Origin: Chloroflexota bacterium
Lineage (GTDB): Bacteria > Chloroflexota > UBA11872
Direction of reading: 5' to 3'
NCBI GenBank assembly: GCA_022824495.1
Contig: JAJDZU010000010.1
Coordinates: forward strand, 57,811-121,810
Length of the DNA stretch: 64,000 bases
Made by a program: the position numbers and the translations under genes. Positions 9,850 through 18,118 of the stretch are shown in pieces. The notes under the pieces were generated by a model, which did no database searches, was not told where the DNA came from, and saw nothing but the letters and a program-made list of their open reading frames with translations. Each line of letters starts with the position of its first letter. Position 1 is the first letter of the stretch.

Positions 9850-10059
9850 GTGATTGTGCTGCTCGGCGAACTGGCGCGACGGTTGCTTGCGAGTGTGGTT
9901 ACGCGCTACGTATTCCTTTTCATATCGGCCGTACTCATTCCGTTCAGCTTGCGGCACCCAATCATGACCGTGGGCGTGGTCTTGATCTTGACATTAGTGG
10001 GGTATCTGCTGTTCAGCGCCAGCAGGCAGGCCCGCGACCAAGACCATCAGGACTGGTAG
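9850..10059 (+). CDS. small two-TM membrane protein
   Basis: A 69-residue frame from a GTG at 9850 encodes a short N-terminal helix (LLGELARRLLASVVTRY), two hydrophobic segments (VFLFISAVLIPF and IMTVGVVLILTLVGYLLF) and a charged tail rich in Asp, Gln and His. No family recognised. The regular hydrophobic pattern and positive-inside charge support a real membrane peptide, but its size and lack of a clear ribosome-binding site keep confidence modest. It ends 7 bp before the convergent FucU-type gene. Confidence 0.45.
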   Translation: MIVLLGELARRLLASVVTRYVFLFISAVLIPFSLRHPIMTVGVVLILTLVGYLLFSASRQARDQDHQDW

Positions 10060-10066
10060 CCCCAGC

Positions 10067-10492
10067 CTAGAGCACGCCCTTGGTCAGGATCAGGTTGCCG
10101 TAGAGGCGCCGCTCGCCCGTAGCCACAATGGCGAAGGCTTGGCGGGCCCGCTCGTAAAAGGCGAAGCGTTCGACGCGCTCAAAGCCGACGGGTCCGCCGT
10201 GCGCGGCCTCGGCGATTCGCTGAAACTCCGTCCATATCCCGGGTCTGGCCTCTGGGTCGCCGACCACGGACATGACGGCAGCGGGCTCGTCCACGTACTC
10301 GTCCAAAGGCAGTAACGACAGGATGGCCTCGGCGGCGCGCGTGGCGGGCACGTCGTCGAGTCGCACCAGGCGCCTGGCGCTGGCTTCGGCCGGAAAGTTG
10401 GCGTCCACAATGACCAGTTCGTCCCCATGCCCCATGGCCGCGAGGACCCGCAGCAGATCCGGGCCCAGGAGCGGATCGATACCCTTCAACAT
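10067..10492 (-). CDS. RbsD/FucU-family sugar mutarotase
   Basis: The 141-residue protein starts MLKGIDPLLGPDLLRVLAAMGHGDELVIVDANFPA, which is the signature of the FucU/RbsD family, including the catalytic-type histidine in MGHGDE and the aspartate in VDANFPA. It ends with YGNLILTKGV, also conserved (the Tyr/Asn region contacts the sugar). These enzymes interconvert alpha and beta anomers of fucose or pyranose/furanose forms of ribose; length fits FucU. The ATG start at 10492 agrees with family N-termini. The gene stands alone, with the M14 peptidase gene divergent from it. Confidence 0.9.
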   Translation of the reverse strand: MLKGIDPLLGPDLLRVLAAMGHGDELVIVDANFPAEASARRLVRLDDVPATRAAEAILSLLPLDEYVDEPAAVMSVVGDPEARPGIWTEFQRIAEAAHGGPVGFERVERFAFYERARQAFAIVATGERRLYGNLILTKGVL

Positions 10493-10612
10493 GGCGGTGT
10501 TCCGATGCGTGAGCGTGGCGGCATGGTGTCACACGAGGGCCCTGCGAAGGTGTGATGCGCCACGGACCACGGGTGATGGTCGCGCTACGCTAAGCGGCCT
10601 TGTGGGATTGAG

Positions 10613-11407
10613 GTGACTGTGCTGAAGCCAGCCGACTACGCCGAGATCACGGCGCGAGTTGAGGCCGTGGCCGCTCTGGAAGGCCCCGAGCTGACTCGGT
10701 ATCCGATTGCGGAGCTTGGCCTGGACCTGTTGCGGGTCGACATTGCAGCGCGGGAACCCGCCGTGGCCCGACTCGCGGTGTTCGCCGGCACGCACGGTGA
10801 TGAGCCGGCGCCGGTCGTGACCGTGCTGGAGTTCCTGGAGCAGAGCCTGTGGACGCGGAGCCCGTCGGTTGCCTTCAGCGTCTTCCCGTGTCTGAACCCA
10901 ACCGGCTATGACCTCGGAACGCGCGAAAACAAAGACGGGATCGACCTGAATCGACAGTTTGCGCGCGACGAGGTGCCCGAAGTCCGCACCCTGCGCGCCG
11001 CCGTGGCGAATGACACCTTTGACACCTTCGTCGACGCTCATGAAGACCCGGAAGAAGTGGGGTTTTACACCTACGCGTTCTTCAGCGACAGCTCCTGGCC
11101 GAGTCTGATCGTGGAAGCGGTGGCCGAGCATGGCCCAATCATCGACACGCCCGAGGCGGACGACCATCCTGTCGAAGGCGGGGTGGTAGCGCATGGCGAT
11201 GAAGAGACCCGGGACGAACGCTTTCGCGACTACATGGCGGACGGCGAATGGCCATTGCCCTTCTACTTCTATGATCGCGGGATTCGCGACTTCATGACGA
11301 CCGAGACGCCGGGGCTCATCGAGTTGTCCACGCGGGTCGCCATGCAGCATGCGGCTCGCGACCGCCTCGTGGATCTGCTGACAGCCGCAAGGAGCGCTGA
11401 CGCATGA
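10613..11407 (+). CDS. M14-family zinc carboxypeptidase / deacylase-like protein
   Basis: The 264-residue protein carries the M14 zinc-site pattern: GTHGDE gives H61 and E64, and FVDAHEDPEE gives the third ligand H143. NPTGYDLGTRENKDGIDLNRQF matches the substrate-binding Arg/Asn-Arg region. It is shorter than classical carboxypeptidases and closer to the succinylglutamate desuccinylase/aspartoacylase-like group, so the substrate may be an N-acyl amino acid or a small peptide. I read the start as GTG at 10613, with an alternative GTG at 10619. It overlaps the following amidohydrolase by 4 bp (ATGA), so the two are translationally coupled and may act on related amide substrates. Confidence 0.82.
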   Translation: MTVLKPADYAEITARVEAVAALEGPELTRYPIAELGLDLLRVDIAAREPAVARLAVFAGTHGDEPAPVVTVLEFLEQSLWTRSPSVAFSVFPCLNPTGYDLGTRENKDGIDLNRQFARDEVPEVRTLRAAVANDTFDTFVDAHEDPEEVGFYTYAFFSDSSWPSLIVEAVAEHGPIIDTPEADDHPVEGGVVAHGDEETRDERFRDYMADGEWPLPFYFYDRGIRDFMTTETPGLIELSTRVAMQHAARDRLVDLLTAARSADA

Positions 11408-12294
11408 CCAATGCCAGTCTTCCGGTAATCGACGCTCACGCCCACGTCGGCGTACAGCAGTTGCAGGACCACATGCCGGGCTACTGGCCGGAAGGGAAGA
11501 ACGGTCAGTCCGAAGCCGACATGCTGGCCTGTATGGACGCCACCGGGGTCGACTACGCCGTTCTGCACACCTGCAACATCTGGGGCATGAAGTACGCGGC
11601 ACGCATGGTGCGCGAGCACGGCGATCGTCTTATTGCCGTCATAAAGGTCGAAGGTGGGGAGGCGCACCTCCCGCCCCAGTTGGCGACCATTCAGCGGCAC
11701 GTGGAGGACGAAGGCTTCAAGGGCCTCTATTACGACCCCTGGCCGCCGTCAGACGACGCCTTCGCCAATTTCCATGCGCCCAGATTCTGGCCCGTGTGGG
11801 AGCTCGTCGATCAAATGAAGCTGCCGGTGTGCACGGTCTCGTACGGCACCGATTCGCCGGACCACTTTCAGGCCCTGATCAAGCTGCTGGATGCGTGGCC
11901 TGACCTGACGATTACGGTCGTGCACGGTCTGTACGTGGGAACGAAGGCGCCGGAAGGACTGATTGACTCGGACGGCCGTGTGACGTTCGACCAGGGCATT
12001 GTCGACCTGGTCAGGAATTACGACGTAAACCTGGAGATCCTGGCCGGGTATCCGGGCGCCTGGTGGGGTTCGGACGACGTGGTGCTGCGCGCGCTCTACG
12101 ACACATTCGGGCCGCGCAAGCTGATCTGGGGATCCGAGTTCACCAAGGCCAACGCGCTGACCCAGGAGCAGGCGCGCTCACCCGAGTACTACGCCACACA
12201 GGTGAACTACCTGCGGGACCACTGCGCCTATATCCCGGACGACGATCGGGCCTGGATCATGGGCGGAAACACGGCCCGAATCTACGGGGTCTAG
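11404..12294 (+). CDS. amidohydrolase-2 family metal hydrolase
   Basis: The 296-residue protein begins VIDAHAHVG, placing the HxH metal pair at H12 and H14 as in the amidohydrolase_2 (ACMSD-like) family. Later histidines lie in TVVHGL, and LIWGSEF replaces the usual ligand aspartate region with WGSE. Members are Zn- or Mn-dependent decarboxylases or hydrolases; the exact reaction cannot be read. The ATG at 11404 overlaps the M14 stop codon by 4 bp, indicating an operon. Confidence 0.85.
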   Translation: MTNASLPVIDAHAHVGVQQLQDHMPGYWPEGKNGQSEADMLACMDATGVDYAVLHTCNIWGMKYAARMVREHGDRLIAVIKVEGGEAHLPPQLATIQRHVEDEGFKGLYYDPWPPSDDAFANFHAPRFWPVWELVDQMKLPVCTVSYGTDSPDHFQALIKLLDAWPDLTITVVHGLYVGTKAPEGLIDSDGRVTFDQGIVDLVRNYDVNLEILAGYPGAWWGSDDVVLRALYDTFGPRKLIWGSEFTKANALTQEQARSPEYYATQVNYLRDHCAYIPDDDRAWIMGGNTARIYGV

Positions 12295-12422
12295 TCGGCG
12301 GACCGTCGGCGGCTCGCCTTGCTCGCATGGCCACGCATTGACGGCTATGTAGGAACTCATACCGACAGATCCCGCCAGGAACGGCATAGAATTCAGGGTT
12401 GGCGTGGCGCAAAGGTGGGTTC

Positions 12423-12842
12423 ATGCAATCGTCAAAGGTACGACGGCTCATTCGACTAGCGGCTATATGTCTCTGGCTGCCGTTGGGGATCCTGGTGCTT
12501 TCAGTGATTCGGTTCGGCGGCTTGCCAACCGACGCCGGCCTGGGCGGGCCATTGGCCGTTGGCGCCATGGTTGGATCCATGGTCCTCTTCACCTGGATCG
12601 CGGCTATACCGCTGACCGTGGCGTTAGCGTTGTTGTATCGACGCGCCCGCGTCCTGGCCTACGCGTGCGGAGCGGTGCTTGCGCCGATCACGGTGTTTGG
12701 CGCGCTGATCGGCGGGCTGTTCGGCCCGGTCGGAATCGTGGCTTACCCACTGGCGTTCTCGGCCCCGGCCTGGATTGCTCTGGCCATTACCGCGCTGATT
12801 CAGCGCAGCCGCACAAACGCGAGGCCGGCAGAGAGCGCCTAG
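12423..12842 (+). CDS. multi-TM membrane protein, single-module paralogue
   Basis: The 139-residue product has about four hydrophobic segments: AAICLWLPLGILVLSVI, LAVGAMVGSMVLFTWIAAIPLTVALALLY, AYACGAVLAPITVFGALIGGLFG and VGIVAYPLAFSAPAWIALAITALI. The ATG at 12423 follows GGTGGG and gives an N-terminus that aligns residue by residue with the next gene (WLPL in both at residues 18-21). The downstream gene contains two such modules. No known family is recognised; function unknown. Confidence 0.62.
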   Translation: MQSSKVRRLIRLAAICLWLPLGILVLSVIRFGGLPTDAGLGGPLAVGAMVGSMVLFTWIAAIPLTVALALLYRRARVLAYACGAVLAPITVFGALIGGLFGPVGIVAYPLAFSAPAWIALAITALIQRSRTNARPAESA

Positions 12843-13063
12843 AGCAGACTGGAAGCTCCCGGCCGGGGGCACACGGTATCGTTCAAGAATTCGGAACGCG
12901 CCGCGTGCCGTTCATGCCGGCGGCGATGACGATCCTCACGTTCGGAAGCGCTGAGCGCGAATGAGGCTCACGTCCCTCACGGCCGCAGTAGGAACTGCTG
13001 AGGCGCTTCTACCAGACTCACTTAGGATTGTGCTCCTGGATTCCACAGCGCATTGGCGGCCTC

Positions 13064-14092
13064 GTGGCGAAGGCAGTCGTGGTTCGCAATCTGAAGCGCG
13101 GCCTTGTTCCGTTCTGGCTACCGATCACAGTACTTGCGATAACGGCCATACGCTCTGGCCGCCTGCCAAATCCTGTCAACTCCGAATTTGCGGTGCTGGA
13201 GCACGCCGTCGCTCTCAGGCACCCCGGATCCGTCGCGGCGTTTCAGGAGGTCATCCCAAGCGCCGGCGTCGCGATCGCCGTGCTGTGCGCGGTGATGTGG
13301 CTCGGCGCGTTGCCACTAAGCATCGCGGTATATCTCCTCTGGAGTCGATCCCGAGCATTGGCCTATGCCGGTGCCGTCGCGCTTGGTCCTCTGACCGTCG
13401 TGACCCTGATTGGCGGTCTGGACTGGCCGATGCAGGTGAGCGTCTCAATCTCCGTAACGACGATGAGGCTGCTGCCTGACCCATTGGACGCGATACGGCT
13501 CGAGGCGGGCCTGGCCAGGCTGGCGATCGTGATCTATCTGTTGCTCGCCGACAGTCCGGACATCGTTCGGTACGCGCTCCTCTTCGCGCCGGTGTCTTGG
13601 TCCATCGCCTTGCCAGCGTGGTACGCCCTGGCAATCTTGCGGATTCAGCGTGGTACTGATGCGACCTCGACCACAGGGTCTGAATTACAGCGTTTCCTGA
13701 GACCGGCTCTCTTAACGCTCTGGCTCCCCCTTGGAGTGCTCGTGCTCATGATTCGCACAGAGCTACTCTCCTTTCAAGATCTCAGCCGGCCTCTAGCACT
13801 ATTGGATCTCAGCCAAGCGTTGCTGCCTCCATTCGCCTTCTTCTGGCTCGCCGCGTTTCCACTAAGCTTGGCCGCCTTTCTGCTGCACCGCTACTCGCGC
13901 GCGCTTGCCTTCGTCTGTGCCATCCCATTGGCGGTCCTGGCCATCGCGTTCATGACCTCCAGCAGCGTACTCGGATCCATGGGCATCATGACCTACGGGT
14001 TCGTGTGCTCACTTCCGGCTTGGTTGGTGCTAGGCGTTGTAGCGATTGGTCAGCGACAACTGGCAGCGCGACAGGCGGCGAACAGTTTCTGA
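13064..14092 (+). CDS. multi-TM membrane protein with internal duplication, paralogue of the preceding gene
   Basis: This 342-residue membrane protein consists of two halves that each resemble the 139-residue protein encoded just upstream. Half one has VPFWLPITVLAITAIRSG, WLGALPLSIAVYLLWSRSRALAYAGAVALGPLTV and SWSIALPAWYALAIL. Half two has LTLWLPLGVLVLMIRTE, WLAAFPLSLAAFLLHRYSRALAFVCAIPLAVLAI and GIMTYGFVCSLPAWLVLGVVAIGQR. The recurring motif is W(L/I)(G/A)A(L/F/I)PL(S/T) followed by (S/A)R(A/V)LA(Y/F). The GTG at 13064 is chosen by alignment with the upstream paralogue; an in-frame TTG at 13028 exists. Function unknown. Confidence 0.62.
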   Translation: MAKAVVVRNLKRGLVPFWLPITVLAITAIRSGRLPNPVNSEFAVLEHAVALRHPGSVAAFQEVIPSAGVAIAVLCAVMWLGALPLSIAVYLLWSRSRALAYAGAVALGPLTVVTLIGGLDWPMQVSVSISVTTMRLLPDPLDAIRLEAGLARLAIVIYLLLADSPDIVRYALLFAPVSWSIALPAWYALAILRIQRGTDATSTTGSELQRFLRPALLTLWLPLGVLVLMIRTELLSFQDLSRPLALLDLSQALLPPFAFFWLAAFPLSLAAFLLHRYSRALAFVCAIPLAVLAIAFMTSSSVLGSMGIMTYGFVCSLPAWLVLGVVAIGQRQLAARQAANSF

Positions 14093-14118
14093 GTGCCCGA
14101 ACGCGAGGAGTTTGCCGC

Positions 14119-15498
14119 TTATCTCGCCGGCCGCGTCGTGTGGTGACCGGCGACTTGCTGGAATGCGTGGCCTACTTGGAGGACGGTGGCGTCGTCGTAC
14201 ATGCGCCCGACGATTTGGAGGCCTACCGGTAGCCCGTCGGCAAAGCCCATCGGGACGACGAGTGCGGGGTGGTGGGCTGAGTTGAACAGCGAGGCGTGGA
14301 GGGTGTCGTTGGCGCGGGCATCGAACCGCTTGATGGGTTCGGCTGGGTAGGGGTAGGCCGGACTCAGCAGGAAATCTCGCGACTCCAGGGCGTCCGAGAC
14401 CGCGGCCTCGATGTCGGCGCGGGCTTGCAGCCCGCGCAGGTAGTCGAAGGCCGACGCGTCTGCACCGACGTTCAGGCGTTGATGGATGGACCCGTCGATG
14501 GAACTGAAGTCACCATCGAACATTGCATGGATGCTGACGTAGCCCTCGGAGCGGGAGACCACCTGCGCGGCCTTTGGATCAAGATCTGTGGGCAGCGACC
14601 AGGTGTCGATTGCGACGCTGAGACCGCGAATGACCTGAACGGCCTCAGCGAATAGCTCGCGAATTCGCGGCTCCGCGTCGTCCGCGAAGTCCTGGACGAT
14701 TCCGGCCCGGTAGCCACCGACCGGATCCTCGAGTGCGGCAGCGAAGCTGCCGGCTGGCTGTGTGACTGAGTCCAGGTCGTTTGGGTCGGGTCCGGCCATG
14801 GCGTCCAGCATCAGCGCGCAGTCGGCGGCCGAACGCGTCATGGGCCCGATGTGGTCGAAGTTGCGGACCAGCGGTCGGGCGCCCGTGCGGCCGACCAATC
14901 CGTGCGTTGGCTTTAGGCCACTGATGCCGGTCATGTGCGACGGGATGCGGACCGAGCCACCGGTGTCCGTGCCGAGCGCTCCGAGCGCCATGCCCGTGGC
15001 GACAGCGGCAGCGGAACCGCCGGACGATCCGCCTGGATGCCGGGTCAGGTCCCAGGGGTTGCGGGTCGGGCCGAAATGGGGATTGTCGGTGGTGATGCCG
15101 CGGGCCAGTTCGTGGGTGTTGGTCTTGCCCAGGATGACGGCGCCGGCTATTCGCAACTGCTGCACCACATGCGCATCTGCGTCCGGACGATGGTCGCGAT
15201 ACTTGATCGATCCGTAGGTCGTCACTACGCCTGCGGTGTCAATGACGTCCTTGATCGCGATGGGGATACCGTCCAGCGGGCCAAGCCGCTGGCCGGCGGC
15301 GGTGCGAGAGTCAGCCGCTCGCGCATCCGCTCGTGCCGAATCGGCCATGACCAGGGTATAGGCGTTGAGGGTCGGGTTGAGCCGCTCGATGCGGTCCAGC
15401 ACGGCCTCGGTTAGGTCCAGCGACGACAGTTCGCCGTTTTCGAGCGCCACCGCAGCCTCGCCGATACCGATGTAATCCACGTCTTGTCCGTCGGACAT
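14119..15498 (-). CDS. amidase-signature family amidase
   Basis: The 459-residue protein is a full amidase-signature enzyme. The Ser-cisSer-Lys triad is visible: K83 in IAIKDVIDTAG, the Gly/Ser-rich stretch HPGGSSGGSAAAVA around S158-S162, and the nucleophile S182 in GTDTGGSVRIPS. It hydrolyses an amide to a carboxylate and ammonia. It resembles GatA, but no gatB or gatC is near, so a catabolic amidase is more likely. I place the start at the ATG at 15498 (MSDGQDVDYIGIGEAAVALENGE), where homology begins; a longer frame to 15621 would overlap the divergent dioxygenase start. Confidence 0.88.
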   Translation of the reverse strand: MSDGQDVDYIGIGEAAVALENGELSSLDLTEAVLDRIERLNPTLNAYTLVMADSARADARAADSRTAAGQRLGPLDGIPIAIKDVIDTAGVVTTYGSIKYRDHRPDADAHVVQQLRIAGAVILGKTNTHELARGITTDNPHFGPTRNPWDLTRHPGGSSGGSAAAVATGMALGALGTDTGGSVRIPSHMTGISGLKPTHGLVGRTGARPLVRNFDHIGPMTRSAADCALMLDAMAGPDPNDLDSVTQPAGSFAAALEDPVGGYRAGIVQDFADDAEPRIRELFAEAVQVIRGLSVAIDTWSLPTDLDPKAAQVVSRSEGYVSIHAMFDGDFSSIDGSIHQRLNVGADASAFDYLRGLQARADIEAAVSDALESRDFLLSPAYPYPAEPIKRFDARANDTLHASLFNSAHHPALVVPMGFADGLPVGLQIVGRMYDDATVLQVGHAFQQVAGHHTTRPAR

Positions 15499-15619
15499 TG
15501 GCGTCGAGCTCCGCGCGTCCGGTGAAGCGCGGTCTACGGTATCAGCCGGTCGTCGCCATTGTTCGGTCCAGTCGACGAGTGCCAGAATCGGCCGCCCGAC
15601 ACCTTCGGATCCGAAACCC

Positions 15620-16417
15620 ATGTCTAATCCTCATGCCGACGAACTGCTCGAGCGCGGCGTCACGCTAATTGAAGGTGTGATACCGCGAGACGAGGTGCCC
15701 GGAATCCGCGATCGCGTTCGGACCGACATCCTGGCCAACAACGACACCAAGATCCCGGCGCTGGGCAAGACCTCCAACCTCCTGCGGATCAACCAGGACC
15801 TGGCGCCGTACCTTGCCGAGCCGCGGCTGACGGCCGTGCTGGACGCCACGCTGGGCCGGGGTTTTCGACTTTCGTTCTTCACGGGATTCGTGACCGGGCC
15901 GGGTCGCCAGCGTGACGTGTGGCATGCCGACTGGCCCTACAACCAGGAGCACAACACTCGGATCCCCGCGCCGTACCCGGACGTCCCGTTGCACTTCACC
16001 ACGTTCTGGATGCTGACGGACTTCAAGGTCGAGAACGGGGCCACGATCATCGTGCCGGGCAGCCACAAGCTGAACGATCACCCGCGCGATGGCGGACCGT
16101 ATGGCGACGCAATGACGCCGCGCGGCGACGAAGAGCGGCTGATCGGTTCAGCCGGTTCCGTAGGGATCGTGGACAGCCGCATCTGGCACGCCGTGTCGCC
16201 GAATCTCACGGACCAGGACCGGGTGGCCGTCGTGATCCGCTACGCCGCCTGGTGGCTAAACCTCAATCCAACGCGCACAAGTTCACAGGAATACGATCCG
16301 GCGTATCACAAGTCGCGGATCGATGACCTGCCGGAGGACGTGTACTTGGACCTGCCGGCCGAGGTGCAGCCACAAGTCCGCCACCTCCTGCCACCGGGGG
16401 CGGCGGCGCTGGCGTAA
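15620..16417 (+). CDS. phytanoyl-CoA dioxygenase family protein (PhyH-like)
   Basis: The 265-residue protein has the Fe(II)/2-oxoglutarate dioxygenase pattern of the PhyH family: HxD at H102 and D104 (VWHADWPYN), the distal histidine H190 in DSRIWHAVSPN, and an arginine downstream in DRVAVVIRY for 2-oxoglutarate. The segment TFWMLTDFKVENGATIIVPGSHK is typical. Substrate unknown; such genes are numerous in environmental Chloroflexota and related lineages and often act on small hydroxylatable metabolites. It is divergent from the amidase with a 121-bp gap that should carry both promoters. Confidence 0.88.
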   Translation: MSNPHADELLERGVTLIEGVIPRDEVPGIRDRVRTDILANNDTKIPALGKTSNLLRINQDLAPYLAEPRLTAVLDATLGRGFRLSFFTGFVTGPGRQRDVWHADWPYNQEHNTRIPAPYPDVPLHFTTFWMLTDFKVENGATIIVPGSHKLNDHPRDGGPYGDAMTPRGDEERLIGSAGSVGIVDSRIWHAVSPNLTDQDRVAVVIRYAAWWLNLNPTRTSSQEYDPAYHKSRIDDLPEDVYLDLPAEVQPQVRHLLPPGAAALA

Positions 16418-16449
16418 GTCGCTCGACGCCGCCGAGGGTTCTCGCCCGC

Positions 16450-16827
16450 TTAGCCGACGGTGCCGTCGTCGCGTCGGTGCAGCATGACGGGGTTGCCGTC
16501 CAGATCGCCGACGACCGCAATTGTGCAGGTGCCGCTTTCAAACGGCTCCATGACGACGCTGCCGCCGGCTTCGCGAACTCTCTCGGCCATTGCGGCCACA
16601 TCCTCACAGGCAAACGCCGTGGACGGGCGCATGCCGGAGTCGGGCACAGCGATAGGGGCATCGTCCTCCACGTGCAGCGCGACTGTTGTGTCCCCCGCCT
16701 GCAGTTCGCCCCACATGCCGCCAATGCTGAAGATTGGCGTGAGGCCGAGCACGTCGCGGTAAAAGCCCGTGGCCCTTTCGAGGTCGGAAACCGGGAAGTA
16801 CACGTAGTCAACGCCCAGGACTCTCAT
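16450..16827 (-). CDS. VOC-superfamily (glyoxalase/bleomycin-resistance-like) protein
   Basis: A single-domain 125-residue VOC protein. The N-terminal strand-helix DYVYFPVSDLERATGFYRDVLGLTPIF and the C-terminal DLDGNPVMLHRRD are hallmarks of the fold. A histidine in TTVALHVEDDAP and a glutamate in GSVVMEPFES fall near the usual metal-site positions. Members are metal-dependent lyases, dioxygenases or binding proteins; substrate unknown. The start is an ATG at 16827 preceded by a G-rich stretch. A remnant of another VOC gene lies just beyond it on the opposite strand. Confidence 0.85.
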   Translation of the reverse strand: MRVLGVDYVYFPVSDLERATGFYRDVLGLTPIFSIGGMWGELQAGDTTVALHVEDDAPIAVPDSGMRPSTAFACEDVAAMAERVREAGGSVVMEPFESGTCTIAVVGDLDGNPVMLHRRDDGTVG

Positions 16828-16896
16828 CGCATCCCCCTTGGGGTCCGCTGGAACGCACGCGATCAGACTCGCAGCTTAAGCCACCGAATGCCGTAG

Positions 16897-17043
16897 CTCT
16901 CAGGAAGGATTGCGACGGTGCAGGGCGGACACGGCGGCAAGATCCTGATGCCGGAGACCAACGTCATAGAAGACGTGAACATCAGCCACTTTGCCGATCC
17001 GGAAGGGCACATCATCGGCCTGCTCAAGAAGGTGCCGATATAA
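16897..17043 (+). pseudogene. C-terminal remnant of a VOC-family gene
   Basis: The plus strand between a TAG at 16894-16896 and a TAA at 17041-17043 encodes GGHGGKILMPETNVIEDVNISHFADPEGHIIGLLKKVPI at its end. This is the C-terminal half-domain of a VOC protein (A..GGK.lmP...i......F.DPEGh.iGL). The first half is missing: upstream sequence is the neighbouring VOC gene on the other strand. Only about 48 codons survive, too few for a fold unless it dimerises. I read it as a decayed gene. Confidence 0.65.
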
Positions 17044-17140
17044 AGCGGCTCGATGGCAGGCTCGGCGTGTTCTGGGAAACACGTTCGGCGCGGCTGCTGA
17101 CGGCTAGACTGGCGTTCCGGCCGCAGGCTTGGAGGGGACC

Positions 17141-18118
17141 ATGGTTCGCGCAGCGTTTATTGGCGCCGGCCGCAGGGCCACCAGCGCGCACTATCCGGCG
17201 ATCGACAGAGCGCACAGTCGCGTCGAACTGTCCGCCATGTGCGAGCTGGACGAGGACCGGCTCGTCACAACCGCCGACCAATACGACGTCGAGGGCCGCT
17301 ACAGCGACTTCCGGGAGATGCTGGAGCGTGAGGCCCCCGAGGTCGTCTACGCGGTCACGCGTCCCCCGGACATCGCCGACATCGCGGTGGAAGTGCTGGC
17401 CTCCGGCGCGCACCTCTTCGTCGAAAAGCCGCCTGGCGTTGGATCGGCGGACGCCGAGAAGATTGCCGCAGCGGCGGAAGCCAATAACCGCATCGTCTGC
17501 GTGGGTCTGCAACGCCGCTGGACGCCAATGATCCGGGCGGCCCGCGCGCGGGTTGAGGTGAACGGTCCCGTCATGTTGGTGAGCGCCGGCATGAGCAAGA
17601 ACCTGATTGAAGACGATCAAGGCGGCCGTGAGATTAACCGGCTGTATGAGCAGGACATCCACATGGTGGACTGGCTGCGCTGGCTCTGCGGCGGAACCTG
17701 GGACCAGGTGCTGACCCGCGGCGATGACACCTACACGGGCTGGATGAACACCTATAACTCCATCATCCACTTCACCAATGGGGCCGTGGCGGTGCACTCG
17801 GTGACCGGCCACGCGGGCGCGCGCCATTACCGGATCGAGATGCACGGCAATGGCGTCAGCGCCTATTTGCTGCCGCCTATCCACGGGCAGGTCTACGCCG
17901 AAGACCGGCCGGAGCCGGAGATCATCGAGGGCCAGCCGATTCCGGGCCACCCCGGCGGGGCGCTGGACGACGGGGTCGACGCGTTGCACGCCGATTTCCT
18001 GAACGCCATCGCGGAAGACCGGCAGCCGTTGACCAACATCCATGACGTGATTCACTCGGTCCGGCTGCTGGAGGAAATCGGGCAACTTGATCCAACTGGC
18101 CAGCCGCTGAAGGGTTAG
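17141..18118 (+). CDS. Gfo/Idh/MocA-family oxidoreductase
   Basis: About 325 residues with an N-terminal Rossmann fold (VRAAFIGAGRRATSAHYPAI), the conserved FVEKPPG motif carrying the catalytic-type lysine, and a C-terminal substrate domain containing EQDIHMVDWLRWLCGG, where the histidine is usually catalytic. It would oxidise or reduce a sugar or cyclitol with NAD(P). The ATG at 17141 is chosen because GGAGGGG lies directly upstream at 17131-17137; a TTG at 17129 falls inside that region. The GH4 gene follows with no gap, so the two form an operon, presumably for one glycoside. Confidence 0.88.
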   Translation: MVRAAFIGAGRRATSAHYPAIDRAHSRVELSAMCELDEDRLVTTADQYDVEGRYSDFREMLEREAPEVVYAVTRPPDIADIAVEVLASGAHLFVEKPPGVGSADAEKIAAAAEANNRIVCVGLQRRWTPMIRAARARVEVNGPVMLVSAGMSKNLIEDDQGGREINRLYEQDIHMVDWLRWLCGGTWDQVLTRGDDTYTGWMNTYNSIIHFTNGAVAVHSVTGHAGARHYRIEMHGNGVSAYLLPPIHGQVYAEDRPEPEIIEGQPIPGHPGGALDDGVDALHADFLNAIAEDRQPLTNIHDVIHSVRLLEEIGQLDPTGQPLKG

